Assembly: GCF_035046485.1 (NCBI RefSeq)
Contig: NC_085138.1
Location: 269,247,694 to 269,311,693 of the forward strand
Length of the DNA stretch: 64,000 nt
Source of the DNA: Aedes albopictus
Lineage: Eukaryota; Arthropoda; Insecta; Diptera; Culicidae
Direction: 5' to 3'
Shown here piece by piece: positions 20,306 to 31,867 of this stretch (the stretch's first letter is position 1; the number at the start of each line of letters is the position of its first letter). The position numbers and the translations under genes are program-made. The notes beneath the pieces are model-generated. The model worked only from the letters and a program-made list of their open reading frames with translations. It was not told the DNA's origin and did no database searches.

Positions 20306-23300
20306 ATACCGATATTATTGGCGGATCGGTCTTCGGCCAACAACGATGCCGGAATTCACCCGGAATGGGGCACTAGGACAGCGTAGGGGCGGTAATAGAA
20401 AGGTGATGGTTTCTATACCAAAACGGCGGGGTCCTGATGTCCAACTTTCGCTCACTTCTTCCTCTTCTTCCTCTCGTCTTTCCACTCTTTCCACTATAGC
20501 TTTCGTGTAACTGAATTTGCTCACAATTTTTAACTTTTCCTCGAACTAGTCTCTTGAACTGTTTTTAGGCAAGTCAGCGAGTGGAATTTTTTCATTGGCC
20601 TTCAAGGTTCTTGACCTGGGCCATCGGCCATTACCCTTTCATTCGGGTTTGTTGTAATGGCCCCTATTTCGCCCTCCTAATGGCCGGTGGTGGGTTTCTT
20701 AAGCTGGTAGGTGGTGGTAGCCAGGGTGGTTTCGCCTACTAGTGCCCTACTTGTATGCCAGGTGGGACTGCTAGGGAAAAACCTGAATATCAAGCATACA
20801 ATCTACCTGCCCTTTCTATATTTCCGCACATACAAAAACAAAATCACTTCAACACAACCAATTAACAAACCAAACACTTACACACCGTTCCAAATGTTCT
20901 GGCAGTAATGTCCATGTCGTCCGCAAAGCACACAATTGACCGGATTTTGTGAAAATCGTTCCCCGGCTGTTGAGCCCGGCTCGTCGCATCACACCTTACA
21001 GAGCGATATTTAAGAGTAGGCATGAGAGTCCGTCACCTTGTCGCAGTCCCCGGCGAGATTCGAATGAACTGGATAGTTCACCCGAAATCCTTACGTAGTT
21101 TTAGGAAAGTCGTTTTCATCCATGATTCTCCATAGCTCTGCGCGGTCGATACTGTCGTATGCCGCTTTGAAGTCGATGAACAGGTGATGCATTAGGATCT
21201 GGTATTCACGGCATTTCTGGAGGATTTGCCGTACGGTAAAGATCTGGTCCGTTGTCGACCGGCCATCGATGAAGCCGGCTTAATAACTTTCCACGAACTC
21301 ATTCGTTTTAGGTGACAGACGACGGAAGATGATCTGGGATAGCACTTTGTAGACAGCATTCAGAATAGTAATCGCCCTGAAGTTCTCACATTCCAAATGG
21401 TCGCCTTTCTTGTGAATGAGGCAGATAACCCCTTCCTTCCACTCCTCCGGTAGCTGTTCGGTTTCCCAGATCCTGACTATCAGCCGATGCAGACAGGTGG
21501 CCAACTTTTCAAAGCCCATCTTGATGAGTTCAGCTGCGATACCATCCTTACCAGCTGCTTTGTTGGTTTTGAGCTGGTGAATGGCATCCTTAACTTCCCT
21601 CAGCGTGGGAGTTGGCTCATTTCCGTCCTACGCTGCACTGGCGTCGTCGTTTCCTCCGTTGCCGTGGGCTCCCGTGCCTACGTTCTCCTCGCCGTTCAGG
21701 TGCTGATCGAAGTGCTGCTTCCACCTTTCGATCACCTCACGTCCGTCCGTCAAGTGGCTCTGCATATTTCGGCTCACGGCACGAAGCCGTTGCGGGATGC
21801 ATTGAGCTTCTGATAGAACTTCCGTGTTTCTTGGGAAGCCGTTCCATTTCTTCGCACTCCGCTCCTTCCAGGCGGCGCTTTTTCTCCCGAAATAGGCGGG
21901 TCTGCTGTTTCCGCTTCTGTTTGCAACGTTCCACGTTCTGTCGGGTCCCTTGCTGCAGCGTTACCGCCCTCGCTGCGTTCTTCTCCTCCAAAACCGTTCT
22001 GCAGTCTTCGTCGAACCATACGTTCCGTCGATACCGTTCCACGTACCCGATGGTGCTCTTGGCTGCGTCGTTGATGGCTGCTTTCACTGTACTCCAGCAG
22101 TCCTCTAGAGGGGCCTCATCGTATGCTGAGGCGACATCCGATTGCTTCAGTCGCTCTAGGTTGTACCGTGGCGGTCGCCGGTACCGTACATTGTTGATGA
22201 CGGAGAGTTTTGGGCGCAGTTTGACCATCACCAGATAGTGGTCGGAGTAGATGTTGGTGCAACGATAGGTCCTGACATCGATAATGTCGGAGAAGTACCG
22301 CCCGTCAATCAGAACGTGGTCGATTTGTGATTCCGTCTGCTGTGGTGATCTCCAGGTGTAACGATAAGGGAGACTGTGTTGGAAAAGGTACTACGTATGG
22401 CCATATTTTTGGAGGTGACTAAATCGATGAGTCGTAGGCCGTTGTCGTTCGTCTGCTGGTGGGCGCTGAACTTACCAATCGTCGGTCTGGATTCCTCCTC
22501 CTGGCCTACCTGAGCGTTTAAATCTCCAATGATGATCTTGATGTCGTGGCTTGGGCAGCGATCATACTCGTGTTCGAGCTGCGCGTACAATGTGTCCTTG
22601 TCATCACCAGTGCTTCCTGAGTGTGGGTTGTGCACGTTTATTATGCTGAAGTTGAAGAATAGGCCCTTGATCCTCAACCTGCACATTCTTTCGTCGATCG
22701 GCCACCAACCGATCACGTGCCTCTGCATATCACCCATCACGATGAAAGCTGTTCCCAGCTCACGTGTGTTGCCGCAGCTCTGGTAGATGGTATGATTACC
22801 TCTAAACGTTTGCACCATGGATCCTGTCCAACACACGTCCTGCAGCGCTACGATGCCGAATCCGTGGTCCTTCAGTAGATAGGCAAGTATGCGGTGCTCT
22901 CAGTGTAATTGAGAGATCGGCAGTTCCACGTACCGAGTTTCCAATCGCAAGTCCTTTTTGCTCGCTGGGGTCGTTGCTGTTATTCTGTTTCTCATTTTTC
23001 GTTACAATGTTTTTTTACGTCTGGCTCGTAGGGCCTGACACCAACCGCCTATTTTCCGGAGGACCATAGTGTACAGTTGAGCTTAGAGTCCTTCCCTGGC
23101 ACGCGGACGTTGATCAGCCCCCCTAACAAGAGGATCAGACGCTGTTGTGAGCCGCTCCTCCTGCAGAATAGGCGCTCAGGTTTGCAGAAGCAAACCCCCC
23201 TTTCCTGTCAGCCTACGACCAAAGTTTCCACCGGGGCTGGTTACCCAATCTTCCCTAAGGTTGCTCATAGTTTCCGGCCGGTACCACGAGAAGGTAGAGA

Positions 23301-23320
23301 TAGGATTTGCTGGGCAGAGG

Positions 23321-23792
23321 CTAGTGGATCACAATGGGATCTGAATTGCGCAGCATAACCCAGCCTTTACCGTTCCATTTTCGGTCCTGCGCGGTCGATA
23401 CTGCCGTATGCCGCTTTGAAGTCGATGAACAGGTGATGCGTTGGGACCCGGTATTCACGGCATTTCTGGAGGATTTGCCGTACGGTGAAGATCTGAACCG
23501 TTGCCGACCGGCCGTCGATGAAGTCGGCTTGATAACTTCCCATGAACTCATTCGTTTTAGTTGACGGACCACGGATAATGATATGGGATAGCACTTAGTA
23601 GGCAGCATTCAAAATAGTGATCGCTCTGAAGTTCTCACATTCCAAATGGTCGCCTTGCATGGGACAGATTACCCCTTCCTTCCACTCCTCCGGTAGTTGT
23701 TCGCTGATCCTGACTGTCAACCGGTGCAGACAGGTGGCCAACTTTTCTAGGCCCATCCTGATGAGTTCAGCTGGATACCATGCCCGGCACAC
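23321..23792 (-). mobile_element. RTE-like reverse transcriptase fragment, copy B
   Basis: On the minus strand, overlapping frames repeat the copy A palm region: LEKLATCLHRLTVRI, LPEEWKEGVICP, ENFRAITILNAAY, and LFIDFKAAYGSIDR with D to G next to the conserved Asp block. Text around 23060-23340 may be its 5' or 3' flank. It is a second, independent, truncated copy directly upstream of copy A. Confidence 0.8.
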
Positions 23793-24062
23793 CTTCTACG
23801 TGAAACTATGGTTCATAGGATGGCCAAAAATTATGATTTGACGGTAGGTGTTCATTCGAGAAGTCAGCCAAATTCATCGCAATTCAAATCAAACATGAAT
23901 TGTACTACATGAATGTAGTTTTAGAATAACGACCAAAATATTTCAATTAATGTTTTTGATGACCAGATCATAATACGCCATCGCAGTGCAACGGAGAAAT
24001 CTTTCGCTGTGGTTGTGAAATACGATGTTCCGTATGCAGAAAATCACATTTGCTTGCATCCT
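23793..24062. other. No gene recognised
   Basis: Short unassigned stretch between an RTE fragment and a MITE. Confidence 0.4.
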
Positions 24063-24440
24063 CCCTACACGGAGAAACTGAAAAACTCAAAATTAGGTAC
24101 TTTTAAACTCAATTTTGAGTTCTTTTTCATCTTCCTTTTCATGCGCTCTTTCTATTGTTGTCAGAGAGTGAAGAGAGAAACAACCCAACTTTTGCAGTTC
24201 CGTGCATCAAGCCAACACTGAGTTTCTAGCACAGTACTCAAATTTGAGTGAATACAACCTAGTCGAAATTTCGGTTGGGTGGAAAAAACTTAAAATTAGG
24301 TACTTTTTTCACATGGAAGCAAGCGGGAACAACCCAACAAAAACATCGATTCCATCAACTCAAAATTGGCTTGACGCACGCAACCCCGAAGTTGGGTGGA
24401 AAGAACTCACTTTTGGGTAGTTTCGTCTCTCCGTGTAGGG
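24063..24440. mobile_element. 378-bp MITE with CCCTACACGGAGA ends
   Basis: A 13-bp perfect terminal inverted repeat CCCTACACGGAGA/TCTCCGTGTAGGG continues less perfectly as AACTG..ACTCAAAAT. Internal ACTCAAATTTGAGT-type palindromes and AACCCAACTT repeats fill the body. Confidence 0.8.
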
Positions 24441-24717
24441 GAAGGCAACTGCAAACAAAAACTTTGCCGATGGGGGAAGCGTTTGATTTGATGGGTGTGA
24501 GTTGAATCTATCAGTCTATCAGACTATCAGTCTATTTTACGAAACGACAACAGTGTTGATATTGATATTAACACTCACGGGCTAGGGCGCAACCTCCTGT
24601 CAAATTTTCATTCATGAAATGAGCGATCAGCTGATCCGAAACGTCTCGTAAAATGGCTCGTTAGTTCAGCAAGTGAATCTGGCGAAGTGAAAGTTGAACG
24701 GTGATGAACACGCTAAC
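24441..24717. repeat. Unassigned repeat flank shared with 54534-54600
   Basis: CTGTCAAATTTTCATTCATG, a GATCAG core and CGTCTCGTAAAATGG occur here at about 24598-24655 and, inverted, at 54534-54600 inside the large TIR element. TATCAGTCTATCAGACTATC is a short local repeat. No gene was seen. Confidence 0.5.
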
Positions 24718-24970
24718 GCCGCTCAGCACTAAAGTGCATAATTTCCAGACTACACCAAAAATGTGTAAAATCGTTAAATTCGCAAAAAATTTTGTACAGC
24801 AATCTAGCTAGGTTTACTAGTGACCTTGGAAAACAAAAAAAAAATCGACATTTCGCATCTAGACGAGTGTACGAGCTGTTTTTGAGAATGTGTAACTGTA
24901 ACACATTTTTGTGTGGTCTGGAAATTATGCACTTATGAGTAGGGCTTACACATTTTAGTGCTGAGCGGTT
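24718..24970. mobile_element. MITE with CCGCTCAGCAC terminal inverted repeats, copy 2
   Basis: Same ends and inner repeats as 3031-3320: CCGCTCAGCACTAAAGTGCA at the left and GCACTTATGAG..TTAGTGCTGAGCGG at the right. The body TAGGTTTACTAGTGACCTTG is nearly identical in both copies. Confidence 0.85.
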
Positions 24971-25412
24971 TTACTGTGAAGATCAATTCGGCTAGCTGCT
25001 GCTTTGGTGCGCCTGCCTTCGTCGTACGCAAAGCGAGAAAATGATCAAATCGTTATTGAAGTGAAATTGAGACGTGAAATTTTGTGCAATTATTCGATTT
25101 TCAGAGCAAAAGATGCTAATTGATAGTCTACATCGCCGATTTGCTTCCATTTAATTCGGCTTCAAACGTCATCATCCCAGCACTAAATCGCCAGCGTTCA
25201 GGCAGCGTTCAGGCAGCGATCGAAGTGCCAGTACTTGTTAATGGCATAAAACAAAATTTCGGAGTGAAACAAAACTCCAAAATTTGTTTGCATGTTTTTC
25301 TAGGTACTGCCAGAAGCAGTGGTCGAAATTGAATATACTTTTTATGTGTTGCACTATGTTATTTCCAATCAAAATGACACTATGAAAGTGTTTGGCAAAA
25401 AATGCATTCTTT
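24971..25412. other. No gene recognised
   Basis: Contains the short direct repeat GTTCAGGCAGC (twice at about 25196-25220). A 70-codon frame at 25120-25332 has no recognisable domain. Confidence 0.4.
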
Positions 25413-25615
25413 GTTTTTTTGTTTGTTTTTTTTTTTTTTTTTTTATCGGTATTAACGAGATTTTTAGCCCTAGGCTAGTTCATCTCGGGACCCACGCTTT
25501 ACTTCCCTTCCGAAGGAAGAACTCACATTTTGCGAGTTTGTCGGGAGTGGGATTCGATCCCAGGTCCTCGGCGTGATAGTCAAGTGTTCTAACCATCACA
25601 CCAGGTCCGCTCCTC
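25413..25615 (-). mobile_element. tRNA-derived SINE, second family, with target duplication
   Basis: On the minus strand it begins GGAGCGGACCTGGTGTGATG (A box around TGGTGTGATGGTTAGAACA) with B box GGGATCGAATCC, a body ending ATCTCGTTAATACCGATAAA and a poly-A tail. AATGCATTCTTT flanks it at 25401-25412 and 25616-25627. Related copies are at 48441-48618 and 59432-59545. Confidence 0.88.
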
Positions 25616-25627
25616 AATGCATTCTTT

Positions 25628-26508
25628 TTCATAATAACGCTAGAAGCTTAAAAACACATTTCAATAGAAAATGAAGAACTAAAATAAGAATTGATTGATT
25701 GATTTGTCTTTATTAGAGAGACTTTCAGCCCTTACTAAAATAAGAAACTTATTATTTAATATTACCAATGAATTAATACGCCGTAATCAATACCATTTTT
25801 TGCTGATATAGCGCCTATGGCAACCCTAGGTAGGTAACCATGTCCAAAGTTCAAATACTTTGTCTCATTCACATTGACGCCAAAAGCTTGCCCGATGACA
25901 CATCATCAATCAAAATCTAAAGCCGCCATAACATCCAAACAATACAGCTGAATAGCGGAAATGGAAGCGTAAGTGATACGCACAATATTTTTGCGGATTC
26001 TTTTGCTGCACTATACTGGCACGTACATACATGAGTTCGTATCCAAAGACCAGTTCGGATGTCAAACAATCTAATCCACTGAGGCATGATGCAAGCCGAT
26101 AAAGGCAGCGCTAAGAAGGCAAAACATCCTGTACTGATTTATTGTGTCGTATTTTCTTATTTTATTTATCCTATGTGGATTTACGCCTCGATCGGAACGG
26201 TGCCTAATTAACAGAGCTGTGTGCTATGTTTCAGCATGGTTTTTGAGCTGATGCTGTACGCCGATTCATTGTGCTATGAGAGGCCTCCAGCTACTTATCT
26301 TTCTCCGTCCAAATTGCGACGGGAAGTTTGGTATCCGTAGAATCTTTCGATAAAAGTCGATACTGATAGCGGCCAACGATTAAATGAGGGGACATGAATT
26401 GGTTGCTGATATCTTGACATTTTTTACGTACTATCTGCATGTTTTTATCCATCTTGGACAACCGAAAGACAAGCTTAATCAGGAAAAATTGCAAGCGCTG
26501 ATGTCTAG
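25628..26508. other. Upstream region of gene 3; no other gene
   Basis: TTGTCTTTATTAGAGAGACT at about 25705 looks like the end of a dispersed repeat. The remainder is AT-rich unassigned sequence that presumably holds the regulatory region of gene 3. Confidence 0.4.
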
Positions 26509-26516
26509 TATAAATT
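26509..26516 (+). promoter_or_regulatory. Candidate TATA box of gene 3
   Basis: TATAAATT lies 132 bp upstream of the ATG. An initiator-like TTTCAGAAC follows about 36 bp downstream, slightly farther than the usual ~30 bp, so the pairing is tentative. Confidence 0.35.
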
Positions 26517-26640
26517 TTAGCCTAGAGACATTGCGCTTGTTATTTCAGAACATCAACTCGAACAGTACATTGCTAGTAAAGGACTCCATTTGATCATTTA
26601 TTGTTTGTAAATTGGAAGCACTCAGGTTGTGATATCAAAA

Positions 26641-28412
26641 ATGAAAAGTGAGTAATTCAAATACAAAGTGTTGGAAAGAAGAGTGAAACTAATATTGTTT
26701 GTTTTGTAGAATATTTCCTTTCGTTATTCATCCTTGGATGGATGTTAACCGATGTGTACGGCAATCCTTGTGAAGGGATAAATAGTGGATTTGTGGCTCA
26801 TACAGATTGCACTCGATACTACTCTTGTGTGAATGGCGTTGCCCATGAAATGCAGTGTCCAGCAGTTTACCCTATATTCAGGCCGGATACACAAATGTGC
26901 GACTCGGGTAACGCAGATGAGTGTGTTGCGTGCCCAGCTACAGGACTTGCTAGATTCCCGGTTGCCGGATCCTGCACCAAATTCATCCTGTGCGTAAACG
27001 GTGTGCAAAGCCAGCACGAGTGCCTCAACGGTCTTGTTTTCGATACTGCTCTAAACGAGTGCAATCTAGCTGCCAACGCCCCTCCATGCACATCAGTCAC
27101 ATGTCCCGCCAACGATGATCCAGCTAATCCAACGTTCATTCGTCATCCAACGAACTGCAGACAGTACTACATTTGTGTAGCAGGTCAGCCAATTCAACAA
27201 GAGTGCCCAGTTGATACGGCATTTAATCCATCAACCAATGTCTGCGATCTTCAGGCAAATGTTCAGTGTCCAGCTTTATGGGTAACCATCTTCAATAAAC
27301 CATATTAATAAGTGAAATTCCTCATTATTGTAAATACCGCATCCTCATTCCAATTTAACCACATTTCTCTAGATTTCCCGTTAGTAATCCTTTCCTTTGA
27401 TTTCCCATAAAAGCGTTCCATGGAGTCTTCCTCCTCCCTGGTATCCAAAAGTTTATCGAAAGCCGATCCAATATGCAGCGGAAATACAGGAATTAAAAAT
27501 CTGCCTGACCCAGATGATTGTTCACGTTATTACTTGTGTATGAATGGTGTTTCCTACTCGGTAGCATGCAGTACTGGCCTTATTTTCGATTCCCAAACTA
27601 ATAAATGTGGCAGCAAGGAAACCTCGGTATGTGTAAAAGATGTTACTAAATCACCATGTGCAGGTAATGTTGGATTGAAATATGAGCCGCACGAACAAGA
27701 ATGCTCCAAGTACTACATGTGCATGGGAGAGACCTTGTACGAACTCACTTGCCAAGCTGATAAACTTTTCAATACTAACACGGGTAAATGCGAAGCATCT
27801 TCAACGGTGATTTGTTCAAATGGTGTATCTCCAGTTACACCTGATCCAAACATGTGTGCTGGCAATGTTGGCACTAATAGGCTTCCTGACTCAACCGATT
27901 GTACCGCTTTCTACGTGTGTGTTGGCGAGCAATTTTTCCGGCAAACTTGTGCTGACTCACTTATTTTCGATGTTCTGACAAACGATTGCAATAGACCAGA
28001 AAATTCTGTTTGCATCACTGAAATAGCTACCCCTCCAGTTGCGGGTCAAACTACGACAACCGCACCCACGACTGTTCGTCCATCTACGAATGCACCAATC
28101 CAAACCACAACTACAACTCCAATTCAAACCACAACGAGAGCCCCAGCTACCTTAGCTCCTACTACTCTCGCTCCAACCACCCTCGCTCCTACTACCCACG
28201 CTCCTGCAACTACACCAGCGCCAGCCAACCCATCCACACCATACTGCCCTCCGGGACAAGTTTTCTTCTACCCCCATCCGGATTGCTCCAAGTTTTACCG
28301 CTGTGTGTACGGAACTTTGTACGTACGGGACTGCCCCGCCAACCAGTACTGGAATCAGGCTCGCGAGTACTGCGATCATCTGTACAATGTGAACTGTCCT
28401 GCACGGCAGTGA
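26641..28412 (+). CDS. Seven-domain CBM14 mucin-like secreted protein (gene 3)
   Basis: The CDS joins 26641-26647, 26710-27281 and 27414-28412 (525 residues). The 7-nt first coding exon supplies ATG AAA A and splices (AAAA|GTGAGT; TTTTGTAG|AA) to complete the signal peptide MKKYFLSLFILGWMLTDVYG, cleaved before NPCEG. Six CBM14 domains follow: three in exon 2 (from CEGINSGF, CPATGLAR, CPANDDP) and three in exon 3 (CSGNTG, CAGNVGL, CAGNVGT). Next comes a ~65-residue Thr/Pro/Ala-rich linker with TLAPT repeats, then a seventh CBM14 (CPPGQVFFYPHPDC onward) at the C-terminus. Intron 2 (27282-27413) is phase 0; other upstream AGs hit stops at once. The architecture fits an insect intestinal mucin/peritrophin that cross-links chitin in the peritrophic matrix. 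The linker is the likely O-glycosylation region. Confidence 0.9.
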
Positions 28413-28586
28413 AGCGACCATATGGACGAGGTACCACAATACAAACCTCACCTCCGAATCAAAACTACTCATCATGACGGGCTTGCTGTCTAACCGTCAT
28501 TGTTACGATAGCTGTTGTACGACACTTCCACTACCACTAGTCCTAGCTAATTTGTACACTCCGACAGTTACTTTGTTTTAGTTGCA

Positions 28587-28592
28587 AATAAA
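28587..28592 (+). terminator. Polyadenylation signal of gene 3
   Basis: AATAAA lies 175 bp after the stop, in TTGCAAATAAATTAG. Confidence 0.6.
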
Positions 28593-28785
28593 TTAGTTGA
28601 TGTTCTGAACTTTCATCATTTGCATCCATATCTATGCTTAATACAATACTTTAAGTGTTTTTTCTCTGTTTTCCGCTGATATTAAATGAAAATACAAACA
28701 ATGTTATGTCTACATACACTGCAAAAAATTCTTAACATTTCTGCCCTCGCTTGTAGCAGTGATTTTTGAGAAACTCCCGGGGCAT

Positions 28786-31583
28786 GATTGTGCGATGTTT
28801 GCCAGAAAACCATTCGCCAGAATGCCATTGGCAAGAAAGACATTTGCCAGAAAATACCATTTCCCAGAAAACCATTTGCCAGAATGTACCATTCCCCAGA
28901 AAGTACCATTTCCCAGAAATTTTCCATAGTTCTGAATCCAGAAGTGTTTCCAATCTAATGATAATTTTAAAAAATTTAATTGAAAAATAAATCTTGTTCT
29001 TTATTAGTTTGGGATCGATTAGCCCACAATAACGATTGTAAAAATGTAAAATTTTATTTTTGTTCAGATTTATATGCCAAAGTTAAATAAATTATCGGAA
29101 CTGATGTAAGAGCAAACAAGAAATGATTTTAGAGTAACTTTTAAAGAAAAGCCTATTGTTTGAAGAAGGGCGAATCACTCTGAAGCAAAAAAATGATGTT
29201 GAATCAAACCTTTCAAACTTCACAATACATTAAATCTTTTATGTTATTGAAATATTTTATTGCGCACAACAGCTTATTTTTTCAATTAGTACATTTCCAC
29301 AAATTTGTCTTGTGGAGAAATTGATCATGATGTGGATCCAATTGATCAAATATTATTTTGACGGAATTTGACCTATACTCATCAAAGATTTTCCTTTCTT
29401 CAACACATGAGATGTTCTTCCCAGCTTTTACTGATATGGAATTAATGGCTTTACTTATATTTTTCAAAGATTCCCTGCTTTCAATTGAAAGTAATTTTTT
29501 AAGCTTATTCTTGACAATAACAATAACATGATCTCTTTAAATAATAATTTTTGTGTCAAACAGCAAAATTACCCGGAATTGTTGATCACACTTAAATCAA
29601 TCGAATATCGTAAACAAAAACCTTTCGGAAGCAACGAGTAAAATACACACAAATAATAACTCAAGTGACGGTTTCACCTATACCATTAGCCTGACTGTCA
29701 CTGCCCGAAAGCCATTACCATTAAGCCGAATATCACTTGATCAAATGCTATAAAAAGTTTGTTCTTGAGGAAATTAATTCTAATAATTCCAGCATAGTTT
29801 TTTCCTTCTTTTAATCATCTGCTGTTCTTTCTGGATGAACTTCTTAGTTTATTTGCGCCATTTCTAACCAATATATTCCCTTATCACGGTAATTATAAAA
29901 TGTGAGCTTAACATATTTGGGCTTGGTATTATGGCTAAGGGCGATCCGGCTACTGTTGTAGAATCTTAATATCAATGGTGTTAGGGCATTCGACTGAATG
30001 CAGTTGGGTCGAATGTCATTTGATCAAAAAGTTATTTTGCCGAATGGCCATATTTTTTGTAGTTTTCTCCTTTTATGCTGTTAAAATAATTGTTGAAGTT
30101 GGAGGTACTGTATTTTAAACATGAATCTTTCCTTCTTTTAAATATAGGAACAATAAACGGGTCTAAGATTTGGTTTTATTTTTTTTAAATAACATAACTA
30201 TTAGTTCCGCAATAGCAATATTGCTTTATGGTTCTAACATATTCAACAATTTATGCCAAAAACTAGTCTTACAATGAAACTAGAAAGAACAGCCTGTGTT
30301 TAAAATTCACTATTTGAGCTAGCCAAGTAACCACGGTGCTGAAGCCTCATTGCATGCAGATATACGGTGTATTTAGAACAATTATTACTTTACATGAATA
30401 TTTAAGGTCGATTTTAAGTGAAAATGGCAATTATGCGACTGAACTAAGATTATACCAGTATAATCTTAATCTTAATTTGATTTTATAATTGACCATTTCC
30501 ACTTTAAATCAACCTTAAAGTTGCATGTAAAGTAATGATTGTTCTAAGTACATCGTATATCTGCACGCAAAAAGGCTTCAGCACCATGGTTACTTGGGGA
30601 GATATTAGTTTAGTTGTATAAAAATAGTTTTTTGCATCGAAACCGTTGATGTTCAACTAGTGAATTTTGCCTTCTTTTAAACATAGGCTGTTCTTCTTAG
30701 TTAGTAAGACTAGATTTTGACATTAATTGTTAAATATTAATATTGTAGAAGTCGACACTGATTTTTCATTTGGGCCTAACTGACAGTTCTCTTTATCGAT
30801 CCTCTCTTTGTGTTATCACATAATGTGTATTGAGTTTTCTAAAGATTTTTTGGCTGAAATGCGAAGAAGACGACTACATGTTGCTATAGAAACAAAAAGA
30901 ATAATGATTTTGTTCGTTTTGATCAAGTTATTAGCGAAACAGAGAGTCGACGAAGAGAAATCGATCAAGTCAGTTAGACCCTTATGAAAAATCATTGTCG
31001 AAGTATCAGCTAATTATTGAAAAACCGAACAAATTTAAGAAACCGTTCCGATTCCTGTTCCATAATCACTGAATAGCGATTCGTGATCACCATTCTATCC
31101 ATTGACCAATCGGCCTAATGTACTTCGGTTAGCAGTATTTTCACCATACCAGATGTTTGTGGACCTATGCACTTATAGCCTAGTTACATCGTAGTTTCGA
31201 GCTTAGTATCATACAGGCGTATCTGTAATGATCGATATCTCTTCATCGATTTTCTCTTTGATTAATAACTACCGGTGAATCATTTCCAGTTGTTTTCGTT
31301 GTTCTAGCCCTAGTCGTTCTTTATCGAAACGAACCAAGAGATCATCCTGGCGTGAACATATCAAATTATTGTAAAAGATTGAAACTGGCGACATTTTTTA
31401 TGTTAATGGACTGAAATTGATTCTTAGGAAATGAATAAAATTTCTATTTGACCGAAAGTACCATTTGCCAGATTGTACCAATCCCCAGAATTTAATATTT
31501 AATATTAAATTCTGGGGATTGGTACATTCTGGCAAATGGTACTTTCGAGCAAATAACGGTTTTCTGGCAAATATCGCACAATC
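28786..31583. mobile_element. 2.8 kb non-autonomous TIR element with 9-bp duplication (Mutator-like size)
   Basis: A 26-bp terminal inverted repeat starts GATTGTGCGATGTTTGCCAG at 28786 and returns inverted, ending TATCGCACAATC at 31583, with one mismatch. The direct repeat CCGGGGCAT flanks it exactly (28777-28785, 31584-31592). Nine bp is the usual Mutator-type duplication. Subterminal ACCATTTGCCAGAAA repeats are tandem at 28795-28925 and inverted at the right end, where 31458-31543 forms a near-perfect palindrome. The AT-rich interior has no transposase and contains a MITE at 30323-30597. Confidence 0.8.
30323..30597. mobile_element. 275-bp MITE with CCAAGTAACCAYGGTGCTGA ends
   Basis: The ends CCAAGTAACCACGGTGCTGA and TCAGCACCATGGTTACTTGG are inverted repeats. 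The match continues through ATGCAGATATACGGTGTA and TACTTTACATG in both arms. Nested in the 2.8 kb element. Confidence 0.85.
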
Positions 31584-31592
31584 CCGGGGCAT

Positions 31593-31867
31593 TGCTTACT
31601 TCCCCTTAACATTCCAGGACGCGCGCCATCAAGCAACCAAAACTGCACCGCGCTGTATACGATAAGCGAGATTTTTTGGTAGTGTTGTATTTTTTACAAC
31701 AGCGCGCGCGCTGAAGGGTTAAGAAAAGTGTCACGAATCACATATCATTGGATCTTTCGAAAGCACCAGTTTGCCGTTCTTGTACAGCAAAGTTTTCAAG
31801 AAGGTTATCATTTCACATTAAAAGATCGGTGTTTTGTTTCGATAGCAAGAATATTTTTTTTTTGGTA
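31593..31867. other. No gene recognised
   Basis: Includes GC-alternating CAGCGCGCGCGCTGAAGG near 31700 and a related GCGCGCC near 31621. Otherwise unassigned. Confidence 0.4.

Larger units (their letters stand above)
19101..20878. mobile_element. 1.8 kb unclassified insertion splitting the RTE palm and thumb
   Basis: RTE coding sequence stops shortly after the FADD motif (minus strand, about 20880) and resumes at about 19100 with YTRLECEAAKVGL, so everything between is inserted. TACAC occurs at 19096-19100 and 20879-20883, with ACACT/ACAC alternatives, so the exact edges and duplication length are ambiguous. The insert starts TGTACAGCTCTGCC on the plus strand. No gag, pol or transposase motif was recognised. 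It contains two further inverted-repeat elements. Confidence 0.65.
18720..22980 (-). mobile_element. Decayed RTE-like (APE-type) non-LTR retrotransposon, copy A
   Basis: Minus-strand order is endonuclease, linker, reverse transcriptase. At 22836-22309 the endonuclease shows IIIGDLNAQVG and NDNGLRLIDLVTS. At 22231-21737 a basic linker includes NVWFDEDCRTVLEEKNAAR. At 21519-20916 the palm shows LPEEWKEGVICLIHKKGD, FRAITILNAVYKVL, HHLFIDFKAAYDSIDR (motif A) and FADD (20927-20916). After an insertion the thumb resumes at 19154: EEFVYLGSLLTAVNNVSCEI and, in another frame, TLIRPVILYGHETWTMLEED. Stops and frameshifts make it inactive. The motif set is that of the family often mis-annotated as craniofacial development protein 2-like; the RTE clade name is inferred. 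Confidence 0.85.

Noticed and set aside
22309..22836. Endonuclease/phosphatase-domain host gene
   Set aside because: GDLNAQVG and NDNGLRLIDL belong to the endonuclease of the adjacent RTE-like element, in order and orientation with its reverse transcriptase.
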